Shown in pieces: positions 18,588 through 27,585 of a DNA stretch of 64,000 bases. Within the stretch, counting starts at the first letter, position 1. Each line of letters starts with the position of its first letter. This stretch comes from Shinella lacus (lineage in GTDB: Bacteria; Pseudomonadota; Alphaproteobacteria; Rhizobiales; Rhizobiaceae), in the NCBI RefSeq assembly GCF_010994755.1, contig NZ_WHSB02000019.1:1-64000 (forward strand). The letters are read 5' to 3'. The position numbers were made by a program, and so were the translations under genes. The notes under the pieces were generated by a model. That model was not told the origin of the DNA. It did no database searches and was given only the letters and a program-made list of their open reading frames with translations.

Positions 18588-19553
18588 TCAGACGAAGAGG
18601 AAGTCCGACGCCGAGAGGTCTGCAAGCTTGGTGTCTTCGAGGCGCAGTTCGCTCTGGCCGAAATCGAACACCACGTCCTTGCCGCCGTCGGCGGTGCGGG
18701 CGATGTCGGTGAGGTCGGCGAAGCTCGATACGCCAAGGCTCTTGGCGATTTCGATCGTGTCGAAATTGGCCTTGAAGTCTTCGATCTCCGTCTTGCCGGT
18801 CGTGAAGACGAAGGTGTCGCGGCCGGCGCCGCCTTCCAGCTCGTTATTGCCGGAGCCGCCGTTCAGGCGATCGTTGCCGGAACCGCCTTCGAGGTCATCA
18901 TTGCCCGCACCACCAGAGAGGATGTCGTTGCCTGCGCCGCCCTCCAGGTCGTCATGGCCGTTGCCGCCATAGAGCCTGTCGTTGCCGGCATCGCCCGAAA
19001 GCTTGTCGTTGCCGCTGAAGCCGGAAATCTTGTCATTGCCGGCGCCGCCGGAGAGCTTGTCGGCCTTGCTGGTGCCGTTCAGCACGTCATCGCCCGACAG
19101 CGGGTCCCTCGGCTCGTCGGTGTTTACGGACTTGAAGGAGAAGTCACTGGCCTTGAGGCTCGAAAGCTTGGTGTCGTCCAGCGTTAGCGTGTTGCCGTTG
19201 CCGAAATCGAAGCGCACATCCTCGCCACCGTCGACGGACTTGGCGAGCGCCTTCAGCTCGTTGAAGTTCTTTACGCCGAGCGCGCTGTCGATGACGATCG
19301 TGTCGTCACGGCTCGAAAAATCGTCGATCTCGTCGCGGCCGCGGGAAAAGACGAAGGTGTCGCGGCCGGCGCCGCCGGTCAGCTCGTCATTGCCGGTGCC
19401 GCCCTGCAGCCAGTCGTTGCCCGCGCCGCCTTCGAGGTCGTCGTTGCCGCCGTAGCCGAACAGCTTGTCGTTGCCGGCATAGCCGTAGATGTCGTCAGCC
19501 GTCGACTGGCCCTTGAGCGTGTTGGCCTTGGAAGTGCCGGTGATCTTAACCAT
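18588..19553 (-). CDS. RTX calcium-binding protein with duplicated C-terminal-type module
   Basis: A 321-aa protein built of two similar halves. Each half has a block of RTX nonapeptides (GGAGNDWLQGGTGNDELTGG; then five to six repeats in the second half) followed by a module beginning RDTFVF and ending in LKASDFSFK (first) or LSASDFLFV (second). The second end looks like a type I secretion C-terminus; the first appears to be an internal duplicate of it. There is no signal peptide, consistent with ABC-dependent export, but no exporter is nearby. AGGAC precedes the ATG. Function is unknown; a surface or biofilm protein is possible. Confidence 0.85.
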   Translation of the reverse strand: MVKITGTSKANTLKGQSTADDIYGYAGNDKLFGYGGNDDLEGGAGNDWLQGGTGNDELTGGAGRDTFVFSRGRDEIDDFSSRDDTIVIDSALGVKNFNELKALAKSVDGGEDVRFDFGNGNTLTLDDTKLSSLKASDFSFKSVNTDEPRDPLSGDDVLNGTSKADKLSGGAGNDKISGFSGNDKLSGDAGNDRLYGGNGHDDLEGGAGNDILSGGAGNDDLEGGSGNDRLNGGSGNNELEGGAGRDTFVFTTGKTEIEDFKANFDTIEIAKSLGVSSFADLTDIARTADGGKDVVFDFGQSELRLEDTKLADLSASDFLFV

Positions 19554-19603
19554 GGGAAATGTCCTTTTTTGATTGGGTCTTCAGGGGAGAGGGTGGGGGA
19601 GGA

Positions 19604-19867
19604 TCAATCCTCGCGTTCCAGGCGCAGGATCTCGCCGGTGTAGCTGTCGATCTTGGCTTCGCTGACGACGTTCTTGGCATCGACGATCTTTGCCTCGAAG
19701 TGGCCGTCGTCCATCTCGATCTCGCGGATCGTGTAGCCCTTGGCGGAAAGCTCGTTGGCCACCTGCTCCAGGGTCTTGCGGGGCGAAACCTTGGTGGTTT
19801 CCGCCTGTGCGGGCAGGGCGAGGGCGAGGAGGCCTGCGGCGAGAAGGCCGGTCGTCATGGTGCGCAT
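19604..19867 (-). CDS. Small periplasmic PepSY-domain protein
   Basis: An 87-aa protein with a signal peptide (TTGLLAAGLLALALPAQA, cleaved after AQA) and a single PepSY-type domain (LEQVANELSAKGYTIREIEMDDGHFEAKIVD, then IDSYTGEILRLE). The ATG at 19867 has AAGGAC 5 bases upstream; an upstream extension is unnecessary. It is transcribed away from a second PepSY gene and its two-component system, 112 bases apart. PepSY proteins often inhibit peptidases or modulate sensor kinases. Confidence 0.8.
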   Translation of the reverse strand: MRTMTTGLLAAGLLALALPAQAETTKVSPRKTLEQVANELSAKGYTIREIEMDDGHFEAKIVDAKNVVSEAKIDSYTGEILRLERED

Positions 19868-19979
19868 TGCGAAGTCCTTTCCTGTCGTTGTTGAGGAGAG
19901 GATTCGCACAGGCCGCCTGTTGCTTGCCTGACAGGCGCTGTCAGCGATTTGTCAGCTTGGCTCGCGTATAGGTAGGTGC

Positions 19980-20315
19980 ATGATCAAGAAACTCCTGACC
20001 CCTTTTCCGCTGGCGATCGCTTTGTTCGTCGCCCTCTCCATCGCGCCGCCTATGGGCGCGCAGGCGGATGACGACGACGATGCGGTGGAGCACGAGGAAG
20101 CCCGCCGAGCGCTCGAACAGGGCCTCGTGCGCCCGCTCGAACAGATCATCGTGGAGGCGCGCAAGCACGTTCAGGGCGACCTCATCGAAGTCGAGCTTGA
20201 GCGCGAGGACGGGCGCTATATATATGAGCTGGAATTCATCCAGCCGTCCGGCCAGATCGTCGAGCTTCAGCTCGATGCCAAGACGATGGCGATCGTAGAG
20301 GACGATGCCGACTGA
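19980..20315 (+). CDS. Periplasmic PepSY-like protein leading a two-component operon
   Basis: A 111-aa protein with a signal peptide (ending GAQA), then an acidic segment (DDDDDAVEHEE) and a PepSY-like region (ARKHVQGDLIEVELEREDGRYIYELEFIQPSGQIVELQLDAKT). Its stop codon overlaps the start of the response-regulator gene (TGATG), so the two are translationally coupled. It may act as a periplasmic modulator of the downstream sensor kinase, as the small FeuN protein does for FeuPQ in Sinorhizobium; this role is inferred from context. Confidence 0.8.
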   Translation: MIKKLLTPFPLAIALFVALSIAPPMGAQADDDDDAVEHEEARRALEQGLVRPLEQIIVEARKHVQGDLIEVELEREDGRYIYELEFIQPSGQIVELQLDAKTMAIVEDDAD

Positions 20316-20980
20316 TGCGCCTGCTTCTCGTCGAGGACGATGCCCGCATTGCGGCCGATGTCTCCACCGTCCTGAGCGGTGCCGGCTATTCCGTCGAGAC
20401 GGCGTCCGACGGCAAGGACGCCTGGTTCCTCGGCGATACCGAGGATTATGACCTCATCATCCTCGATCTCGGCCTGCCGAGCATGGACGGCATGTCGCTG
20501 CTGAAGCGCTGGCGTGCGAACGGCCGGCACATGCCGGTTCTGGTGCTGACGGCACGCGGAAGCTGGGCCGAGCGTGTCGAGGGCATCGATGCCGGCGCCG
20601 ACGACTACCTGCCGAAACCCTTTCAGTTCGAGGAACTGCTGGCCCGCGCCCGCGCCCTCATCCGCCGCTCCGTCGGCCATGGCGCGGCGACCATCGCGAT
20701 CGGCGCGGTCACCATCGACACGCGGGCGATGCGGGTCAGTGTCAATGGCGTGCCGCAATCGCTGACGCCGCTGGAATACCGCCTCGTCAGCTATCTCGGC
20801 CACCACCGCGACCGCATCGTGCCGCCGACGGAATTGCAGGAGCACCTCTACGGCGACGATTATTCGCGCGATGCCAATGCGCTGGAGGCGCTCGTCGCAC
20901 GGCTGCGCAAGAAGCTCGGTGCCGTCGCCATCGGCACGCGGCGCGGCTTCGGCTATTATATGGGCGAGAGCGCGCCGTGA
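20315..20980 (+). CDS. OmpR/PhoP-family response regulator
   Basis: A 221-aa regulator. The receiver has the acidic pair EDD at 7-9, phospho-acceptor Asp51 (LIILDLGLPSMDG) and Lys in YLPKPF. A winged-helix DNA-binding domain covers about residues 128-215 (LTPLEYRLVSYLGHHRDRIV, LRKKLGAVAIGTRRGFGY). It resembles FeuP/PhoP-type regulators. It overlaps the upstream PepSY gene by 1 base and the downstream kinase gene by 4 (GTGA). Confidence 0.93.
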   Translation: MRLLLVEDDARIAADVSTVLSGAGYSVETASDGKDAWFLGDTEDYDLIILDLGLPSMDGMSLLKRWRANGRHMPVLVLTARGSWAERVEGIDAGADDYLPKPFQFEELLARARALIRRSVGHGAATIAIGAVTIDTRAMRVSVNGVPQSLTPLEYRLVSYLGHHRDRIVPPTELQEHLYGDDYSRDANALEALVARLRKKLGAVAIGTRRGFGYYMGESAP

Positions 20981-22320
20981 CGCGCCGGTCGCTGCGCCTT
21001 CGCCTTGCGCTTGCGGGCGCTGCCTCCATCATCGCCGCCCTCGTGGCGGCGTTCTTCGTTCTTTCCACCCTGTTCGAGCGGCATGTGGAGCGGCGCATCG
21101 CCGCCGAGCTGGCGCTGCATCTCAACCAGATCATCGCCGGGCTCGCCGAACAGCCGGGTACGGCGCTTGACCTTGTCAAGCCGCCGGTCGATCCCCGCTT
21201 CGAACGCCCGCTTTCCGGCCTCTACTGGCAGATCGAAGGCGAGGGTAAGCGCCTGCGTTCCCGCTCGCTCTGGGACGATATTCTCACCCTGCCGGATATC
21301 CCGGCCGGCGGCGTGCATACGGCGACCATTTCGGGGCCGGGCGCGGTGCCGCTGCTTCTCGTGGAGCGCGAGGTGGTGACGCCCGAGCGCGCCGGTGCAC
21401 GGCCGTTGCGGGTGGCGGTGGCGATCGACCGGACCGATATTTCCCGCGCGACGGACGAGTTCGAGGGCGATCTCCTGCCCTATCTGCAGGCCCTTGCCGC
21501 CCTTCTGCTGGCGGCGAGCTTCGTGCAGATCTTCGTAGGTCTCAGGCCGCTTGCAACGCTCACCGAACGCCTTTCCGCCATCCGGGCCGGCAAGGCCGAA
21601 CGGCTCGGCACCGATTTTCCGGACGAGGTCCTGCCCTTGACCGGCGAGGTGGATGCCTTGCTGCAATCACGCGAAAACCAGCTGCGCAAGGCGCGCGAGC
21701 GGGCGGCGGATCTTGCGCATGGCTTCAAGACACCGCTGCAAATCCTCTCTGGCGATGTGCTGCGCCTGCGCGAGCGCGGCGAGGAGAGCGTCGCCAAGGA
21801 TATCGAGGCGATCATCCTGCGCATGCGCCGCCATGTCGACCATGAAATGGCCCGCGCGCGCCAGGCGGAGCGCGGGCATGCCGGCCGCAGCGATCTTGGC
21901 CGGGTGGCCTCGCAGGTGGTCAGCGTCGTCTCACGCACGCCGGCCGGTCGCGATCTCGACTGGCAGCAGGAGATCGAGCCGGGGCTGATCCTGCGCATAG
22001 ATCCGGAGGATCTCGCGGAAATCCTCGGCAGCCTTGCGGAAAATGCCGCGCGTTATGCCAGGACCACCGTCGGCATCTGTGCCCGCGCGGACGATCACAA
22101 CGCGGTCATAGAGGTCACCGACGACGGGCCGGGCATTCCGGAGGGTGAGATCGATTTCGTGCTGAAGCGCGGCAGCCGGCTCGACACGACGAGCGAAGGC
22201 GCGGGTCTCGGCCTTGCCATTGTCGAAAGTTTCGTCGAGGAGGCGAACGGCAGCTTCGCGCTCGAAAACCGCCAGCCGGGACTTTGCGCCCGCATCACCT
22301 TGCCGCGCATTGTCGCTTAG
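20977..22320 (+). CDS. Membrane sensor histidine kinase, PhoQ/FeuQ-like
   Basis: A 447-aa kinase with transmembrane segments at about residues 12-32 and 170-190 enclosing a periplasmic sensor, then a HAMP-like linker. The H-box contains His248 (DLAHGFKTPLQIL), the N-box is LAENAARYA, and the G-boxes are DDGPGIPEG and EGAGLGLAIV. It starts with GTG overlapping the regulator stop codon. It is cognate to the preceding regulator; the signal may involve the two neighbouring periplasmic PepSY proteins. Confidence 0.93.
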   Translation: MTRRSLRLRLALAGAASIIAALVAAFFVLSTLFERHVERRIAAELALHLNQIIAGLAEQPGTALDLVKPPVDPRFERPLSGLYWQIEGEGKRLRSRSLWDDILTLPDIPAGGVHTATISGPGAVPLLLVEREVVTPERAGARPLRVAVAIDRTDISRATDEFEGDLLPYLQALAALLLAASFVQIFVGLRPLATLTERLSAIRAGKAERLGTDFPDEVLPLTGEVDALLQSRENQLRKARERAADLAHGFKTPLQILSGDVLRLRERGEESVAKDIEAIILRMRRHVDHEMARARQAERGHAGRSDLGRVASQVVSVVSRTPAGRDLDWQQEIEPGLILRIDPEDLAEILGSLAENAARYARTTVGICARADDHNAVIEVTDDGPGIPEGEIDFVLKRGSRLDTTSEGAGLGLAIVESFVEEANGSFALENRQPGLCARITLPRIVA

Positions 22321-23465
22321 GGCGTCGCGACCTTGTTCACGCGAAAATCATCGACGCGGCCGAGCGGTGCATCGGCGATCTCGCCCTTTTCGACCAGCTT
22401 TTCACGCAGGCTCTTGCCGTTGCCCTTGATAACCGCGCCGCCGAGCAGCGCCGTGCCGCCGTCGAGCGCCGGGTCGGCGAGGCTGATCGGCTGCGTCTTG
22501 GTGATTTCGGTGTCCTCGGCCGGTGCCGTCACCACGAGGTCCTTGAGGTCGCCTTGCAGGCCGGGGCCATCGGCAGCGGCATCACCCAGCACGCGGCGGA
22601 TTTCCTTCTCCACGTAGAAGGCGAGCTTGCGCTTGCCGGCCTTGGTGAAATTGATGCCATCGGAACCGCGCAGGCGCACCTGTTGGCCGTTGATGTCGGA
22701 ACCGGAGATCACGAACTTGCCGTTCTCATCGACGAAACCATCCCAGATATCGACGAATTCGCCGCCCGCCTTCTCGACGCCGGCGCGGTAGATATTGTTG
22801 AGCGTCGTCATGTCGGCGGTCATGGCGGAGGACTGGAAGGCTGGCATGCCGATCCACATCATCGGCTTGCCGCCATTGCGGGCAAGCGTCGCGAGGCGTC
22901 CGACGCGCGCTTCATATTCCTTCGTCCAGGCCTCGGAGCGGAACTTTTCCTTTTCCCCTCCGACCGTCATCTGCTGGCGGTCGTTGGCGCCCATGCTGAC
23001 GACGATCAAGGCAGGCTTGGTTTCCGTGATCAATGTGGGCAGCGAGGTCGGCCAGTTGTAATAATCCTCGCGCACGATGCCGGACGAGCCGTTCGTGCGG
23101 CGCTCCACCACGATGCCGGGCGTCGCCTCGAAGGCGGCGATCAGCCCTTCGCCCAGGCTGCCGGCGATGAAGTCGCCGACGACGAGCACCACCTTGGCGT
23201 CCGGCAGCTTTTCGATCGCGGCCGGTTCCGGCTTGGTGGCGACGGTGGTCGTCTGCTTCTTCTTGCGGTTGGCGGTGCGCGGTTTCCTGACCTGCGGCTC
23301 GCGCACGACTTCCTTGCGCTTGGGCGTGCCGAACAGCAATTCCAGGATCGTCTTGCGCTCGCGACGCTCCTGCGCGCCGGCGGGGATGGCGGTCACGACG
23401 ACGCTGGCTGCCACGGCAAAGGCGAGGCTGAGCCGCACAATCCGGAACGTCGTGGTCATGCTCAT
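22317..23465 (-). CDS. DUF459 SGNH-hydrolase-like exported protein
   Basis: A 382-aa protein with an N-terminal signal sequence, a basic Lys/Arg-rich linker (residues 35-75) and a DUF459 domain of the SGNH hydrolase class. The block VVLVVGDFIAGSLGEGL contains Asp where many esterases have the catalytic Ser (GDS), SMGANDRQ is the GxND block and GSDGINFTKAGKRKLA the C-terminal block. The missing Ser suggests altered or lost esterase activity. Homologues sit in the envelope of rhizobia. Its stop codon overlaps that of the sensor kinase by 4 bases (convergent). Confidence 0.82.
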   Translation of the reverse strand: MSMTTTFRIVRLSLAFAVAASVVVTAIPAGAQERRERKTILELLFGTPKRKEVVREPQVRKPRTANRKKKQTTTVATKPEPAAIEKLPDAKVVLVVGDFIAGSLGEGLIAAFEATPGIVVERRTNGSSGIVREDYYNWPTSLPTLITETKPALIVVSMGANDRQQMTVGGEKEKFRSEAWTKEYEARVGRLATLARNGGKPMMWIGMPAFQSSAMTADMTTLNNIYRAGVEKAGGEFVDIWDGFVDENGKFVISGSDINGQQVRLRGSDGINFTKAGKRKLAFYVEKEIRRVLGDAAADGPGLQGDLKDLVVTAPAEDTEITKTQPISLADPALDGGTALLGGAVIKGNGKSLREKLVEKGEIADAPLGRVDDFRVNKVATP

Positions 23466-23557
23466 CGCGATGGGCTCTCCGTCTTGACCGCGATCCTGCG
23501 GGATATCGGTGGCGGCATGATGGCAAATGAAGTGCGCAAGCGGAAGCGCTGCGCAAC

Positions 23558-23582
23558 AAAAAGGGGCGCCGAAGCGCCCCTC
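23558..23582 (-). terminator. Terminator of the transglycosylase gene
   Basis: On the minus strand GGGGCGC/GCGCCCC with a TTCG loop is followed by five T residues, about 20 bases past the stop of the transglycosylase gene. Confidence 0.88.
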
Positions 23583-23601
23583 AATTCGGCTTGGCTGATT
23601 G

Positions 23602-24822
23602 TCAGCGGCGCAGCGCCTTCAGCACTTGCAGGCTCGGCTCGCCATCGGCGGAGAGGCCCATGCGGTTCTGGAAGGCCTGGATTGCGGCCTTGGAGCCGGA
23701 ACCGAAATTGCCATCGACCTCGCCCTCGTAGTAGCCGAGCTCCTTCAGGCGCGTCTGCAACTCGAATTTCTCCGTGATGTCGAGCGTGCCCTCCGGGCGC
23801 GGCCAGCGCTGCTTGACGCCGCTATAGCCGGCGAGCTGGTCGGCCAGCATGCCGACGCCCATCGCGTAGGAGTCCGATGCGTTGTAGCGCTTGATGACGA
23901 AGAAGTTCTTGGTCATCAGGAAGCCCGGCCCGCCGTTTGCCGGCAGCTTCAACTCGGCGCGGTCCGCGCCGTTCTTGAAGCCGGAGCCGTTCGGGCGCGT
24001 GAAGCCGAGCTTCGCCCATTGGGCGAGCGTCTTCGTCTGGCCGGAATATTTGCTGCCGCCGGTCGGCACGACGATCTCGTAACCCCAGGTCTTGCCGGCC
24101 TGCCAGCCGTTCTTGGCAAGCAGGTTCGCGGCGGTCGCCAGCGCGTCCGGCACCGAATTCCAGATGTCGCGGTGGCCGTTGCCATCGGCATCGACGGCAT
24201 AGATCAGGTAGCTCGTCGGGATGAACTGGGTGTGGCCCATGGCGCCGGCCCAGGAGCCGGTCATGTCGGCGGCGGCGATGTCGCCGCGCTGGATGATCTT
24301 TAGCGCCGCGATCAGCTGCGTGCGGGCAAATTTCGCACGCTTCTTGTCGGCATAGGCGAGCGTCGCCAGCGCGCGCGGCACGTAATGCAGCCGGTCATCC
24401 TTTTCGAGCACCGCGCCGTAGTTCGATTCCATCGACCAGATGGCGAGCAGGATGTTGCGGTCGACGCCGAAATGGCGTTCGAGGGCGGCCAGCGTGCGGC
24501 CATGTTTCGCCGCCATCTCCTGGCCGACGCGCACTGTGTAGGGATTGACGCGCGAATCGAGATAGTCCCAGATCTTGTGTTTGAATTCCGGCTGGTAGGC
24601 GGCCTTTTCGAGGACGGCCGGGTCGGGTGTCTTGACGCCGGAAAACGCCTTCTGGTAGGTCGATTTGCTGATGCCGGCTTCGGATGCCGTCGCGTAGAAG
24701 TCGGCGATCCACTTCTGGAAGCGGGCATCCGCGTGGGCAGCGGTGGCCTGGGCGAAAAGCCCGGCCGTGAGCAGGAAGGTGAGCGCGGATCGGCGCAGAA
24801 CGGTCTTCAGATTCTGTGTCAT
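23602..24822 (-). CDS. Lytic murein transglycosylase (MltB/SLT_2 family) with peptidoglycan-binding domain
   Basis: A 406-aa protein with a signal peptide (ending AHA near residue 31). A transglycosylase domain at 35-335 has catalytic Glu132 in IWSMESNYG and the block GSWAGAMGHTQFIPTSY. A C-terminal PG_binding_1 domain spans about 345-405 (LQTRLKELGYYEGEVDGNFGSGSKAAIQAFQ). It would cleave the MurNAc-GlcNAc bond to 1,6-anhydromuramyl products in the periplasm. There is no lipobox, so it is soluble rather than an MltB lipoprotein. Confidence 0.92.
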   Translation of the reverse strand: MTQNLKTVLRRSALTFLLTAGLFAQATAAHADARFQKWIADFYATASEAGISKSTYQKAFSGVKTPDPAVLEKAAYQPEFKHKIWDYLDSRVNPYTVRVGQEMAAKHGRTLAALERHFGVDRNILLAIWSMESNYGAVLEKDDRLHYVPRALATLAYADKKRAKFARTQLIAALKIIQRGDIAAADMTGSWAGAMGHTQFIPTSYLIYAVDADGNGHRDIWNSVPDALATAANLLAKNGWQAGKTWGYEIVVPTGGSKYSGQTKTLAQWAKLGFTRPNGSGFKNGADRAELKLPANGGPGFLMTKNFFVIKRYNASDSYAMGVGMLADQLAGYSGVKQRWPRPEGTLDITEKFELQTRLKELGYYEGEVDGNFGSGSKAAIQAFQNRMGLSADGEPSLQVLKALRR

Positions 24823-25039
24823 CGGCTATCATGTCCGTTTTCAAATTTCGGTTCGACGGCAGGGAACCATCGGCTGTTCGCAAAACTTATAAAAACGAAG
24901 TCAACAAATTCTTTACCATCAAATTTTTCCCCCGTCTTCTTTCCTAAAAAAGTCGTGCTTTGCAAAAAAATAGCAATTTGACTCTATTTCGGCACAGATA
25001 TGTCCTGGCCATGAGGGCAGGGGCTCAACGAGGTGATTA

Positions 25040-25927
25040 ATGTCTCAGACACGTAAGGTTCGCAAAGCAGTGTTTCCAGTGGCGGGCCTCGGCACCCGCT
25101 TCCTTCCGGCAACGAAAGCCGTGCCGAAGGAGATGCTGACCGTCGTTGACAAGCCGGTGATCCAATACGTGGTCGACGAGGCGCTGGATGCCGGCATCGA
25201 GCACCTGATCTTCGTGACCGGCCGCTCCAAGGCCGTTATCGAGGACTATTTCGACATCCAGGTCGAGCTGGAGCAGACGCTGCGCCAGCGCAACAAGACG
25301 GCCGAGCTGACGCTGCTCGAAAGCATCCTGCCGGTCGCGGGCTCCACGAGCTTTACCCGCCAGCAGGAGCCGCTCGGCCTCGGCCATGCCGTCTGGTGCG
25401 CCCGCGAGCTCGTCGGTAACGAGCCTTTCGCGCTGCTCTTGCCCGACATGATCATGAAGGGCGAGAAGGGCTGCCTGAAGGGTATGGTCGAGCTCTTCGA
25501 ACATAGCGGCGCCAACATCATCGCCGTCGAGGAATGCGCGCCGGACCAGGCCCATAAATACGGCATCGTCGGCGTCGGCGAGACGATCGGCGACGGTTTC
25601 GCCATCACCAAGATGGTCGAGAAGCCGCCGCAGGGCACGGCACCCTCCAACTTCTTCATCAACGGCCGCTACATCCTCCAGCCGGAAATTTTCCCGATCC
25701 TCTCCACGCAGGAGCGCGGCGCGGGCAACGAGATCCAGCTCACTGACGCCATGGTGAAGCTTGCCGGCAACCAGAAGTTTGCTGCCTATCACTTCCGCGG
25801 GGAAACCTACGACTGCGGCGCGAAGGACGGCTTCATCCTGGCGAACATCGCTTTCGCACTCGCGCGTGCGGACATTCGTCCCTCCGTCGAGGGGCCGCTG
25901 CGGGAACTCGTCGCCAAGCTGAAATAA
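25040..25927 (+). CDS. galU: UTP-glucose-1-phosphate uridylyltransferase
   Basis: A 295-aa nucleotidyltransferase with [22 protein letters not shown] (nucleotide-binding GLGTR plus catalytic Lys), [17 protein letters not shown] and VEKPP. It forms UDP-glucose for exopolysaccharide, cyclic glucan and LPS synthesis; rhizobial copies are also called exoN. It is preceded by an AT-rich 200-base region that should hold its promoter. It converges with the beta-barrel gene 3 bases apart. Confidence 0.95.
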   Translation: MSQTRKVRKAVFPVAGLGTRFLPATKAVPKEMLTVVDKPVIQYVVDEALDAGIEHLIFVTGRSKAVIEDYFDIQVELEQTLRQRNKTAELTLLESILPVAGSTSFTRQQEPLGLGHAVWCARELVGNEPFALLLPDMIMKGEKGCLKGMVELFEHSGANIIAVEECAPDQAHKYGIVGVGETIGDGFAITKMVEKPPQGTAPSNFFINGRYILQPEIFPILSTQERGAGNEIQLTDAMVKLAGNQKFAAYHFRGETYDCGAKDGFILANIAFALARADIRPSVEGPLRELVAKLK

Positions 25928-25930
25928 GGC

Positions 25931-27439
25931 TTAGCGCCGAAGCACGAGACCGATGCCGGCACGCGTAATGCCGGTGTCGGGGCCGGACTGGGTCGTCAGC
26001 TCGTAGGAGACGTCTCCCGTGAGCGCCAGCCAGCGGTTGAGGTCCCAGGTAACCCCGGTGCCAACGAGGTAGACGTTCTGGTCGGAGCTGCCGGAGGAGG
26101 GGAAGTTGCGCCAGGTATAGGCGCCGCTCAGCCGCGCCACGAGGTTTTCGCGCAGTTCGTGCGTCAGCTCCGCCGTCGTTTCATAGGCGACGTAGCCGCT
26201 CTGGCCGGCGCTGGTCGAGGGTTCGATTTCCGTGTTGAGGCCGAGTCTCAGGTCCGTGCCGCGCTGTGGCGACCAGAAGATCGAGCCGTCGATCGCCACC
26301 GCTTCGATCGCCTTCAGGCGGTTGTCGTCGAAGGCAGAGCGCTGGTAGCCGATGCCGAGTTCGCCACGCAGCTTTTCGCCGAGATCCACTTCCACGCCCG
26401 CGCGCGCGCCAAGTGTGGCGGCGGAGCGCTCGTAGCCCAGCGAGTCCCGTTTGTGATCGTAGATCGAGCGGCCGACGGAGGCTTCGAGATAGGGGATCAG
26501 CGCCGGCGAGACTTCGAAGCCGACGCGTCCCGTGATCGTGCCCTCGGTGAAGTTGCGGTCGGAGAGGCTGAGCTTGTCGCCGTTTGCGAGTTTTGCCGAG
26601 CCGTAGATTTCGCGTTCGACATCGGTAGCGATCGTACCGCGGATCACGCCGAAATCGCGGGTCACCCGCGCGCCGGCCGTGAAATTGTGCACGCCGGACT
26701 GCACGCTGGCGCCGTCGATGGCATTCGGATCGCTGGAGTTCTCGCGCTCGAAATTGTAGCCGGCGGTCAGGTTGGCGATCGTGTCGTTGCTGAGGTCGAG
26801 CCGAAGATCGCTGTTGATGTTGAATTCCGGTTCGGTCTCGCCGCTGCCGCTGAGATTGCGCTGGTAGACGCCGTCGGCGACGATCGAGAGCTGATGGCGC
26901 GACCAGTCGGAGACGAGCGAGCCGCGGAAGCCGGTTTCGGAGAAGCTGCGGCTCTCGGAAGAGGAGCCCGTCTTGGTCTTCTCGTAGCCGATACCCTGCG
27001 ACAGCGAGGGTTTCAGCACGAAGGCGCCGAGGTGGATGCCGGTCGGCTCATAGGGGTCGCCGAATTCGCTCGTCACATTGTCGACATTGCCTTCGCGTGC
27101 GTTCAGGCGTTCGCCTTCGCGGGCGGTGCGCCGGATGGCGCCGGTCTCGTCCGCGGCCTCGGCCAGCGCACCGGCCTGGTCGTCGGTCAAAGCGGGCTGG
27201 GTCGTCGTTGTCGTGGTGGCTGTCGTCGCCGCATCGGCCGGGTCCGCATCGGGATCGGCATCCGGATCGTCGACGAGGGGATTGAGTGGCTGCAGGAACG
27301 TCGTCGTTTCGGCAGGCAATTGCTGCTGGGCAAAGGCAGGAATGGCGGCAAGGACGGTGCCGGCGAGCAGCAGCCCGGCCAGACGCCGTGACAGGCGGGG
27401 CGACGTTGCCCCGCGATCCATTCCGTTTGCCTCTGGCAT
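25931..27439 (-). CDS. Outer-membrane beta-barrel protein (BBP2-type porin-like)
   Basis: A 502-aa protein with a signal peptide ending AFAQ (about residue 38). A low-complexity Asp/Ala/Thr linker (residues 55-90, with DADPDADPADA and a Thr run) follows. The barrel domain, about residues 130-502, is made of alternating amphipathic strands such as LSIVADGVYQR, TAGARVTRDFG and LTGDVSYELTT, and it ends with aliphatic/basic residues (GLVLRR). It matches putative beta-barrel porin 2 proteins often found near exopolysaccharide genes. Its role is unknown. The neighbour galU is convergent, so linkage is not operonic. Confidence 0.78.
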   Translation of the reverse strand: MPEANGMDRGATSPRLSRRLAGLLLAGTVLAAIPAFAQQQLPAETTTFLQPLNPLVDDPDADPDADPADAATTATTTTTTQPALTDDQAGALAEAADETGAIRRTAREGERLNAREGNVDNVTSEFGDPYEPTGIHLGAFVLKPSLSQGIGYEKTKTGSSSESRSFSETGFRGSLVSDWSRHQLSIVADGVYQRNLSGSGETEPEFNINSDLRLDLSNDTIANLTAGYNFERENSSDPNAIDGASVQSGVHNFTAGARVTRDFGVIRGTIATDVEREIYGSAKLANGDKLSLSDRNFTEGTITGRVGFEVSPALIPYLEASVGRSIYDHKRDSLGYERSAATLGARAGVEVDLGEKLRGELGIGYQRSAFDDNRLKAIEAVAIDGSIFWSPQRGTDLRLGLNTEIEPSTSAGQSGYVAYETTAELTHELRENLVARLSGAYTWRNFPSSGSSDQNVYLVGTGVTWDLNRWLALTGDVSYELTTQSGPDTGITRAGIGLVLRR

Positions 27440-27585
27440 GATTGGGCCTGCGATTCTTTCAATTTCCTAAGCGAACGTAAACCGTTGTGGTTAACGCTTG
27501 GTTGCTTTCGGGCGGAATCACTCGCCGTAACAATCTGCTGTCATTCGTGCATGGACAGTTTCTTACAAAAGCGCTAACGAGGCGC

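Noticed and set aside
18588..19553. Tandem DNA repeats that might suggest a CRISPR array
   Set aside because: The periodicity is the 27-base unit of RTX nonapeptides with degenerate sequence and no spacers.
26159..27391. A 410-codon plus-strand frame opposite the beta-barrel gene
   Set aside because: Shadow frame; the minus-strand gene has a signal peptide and barrel pattern.
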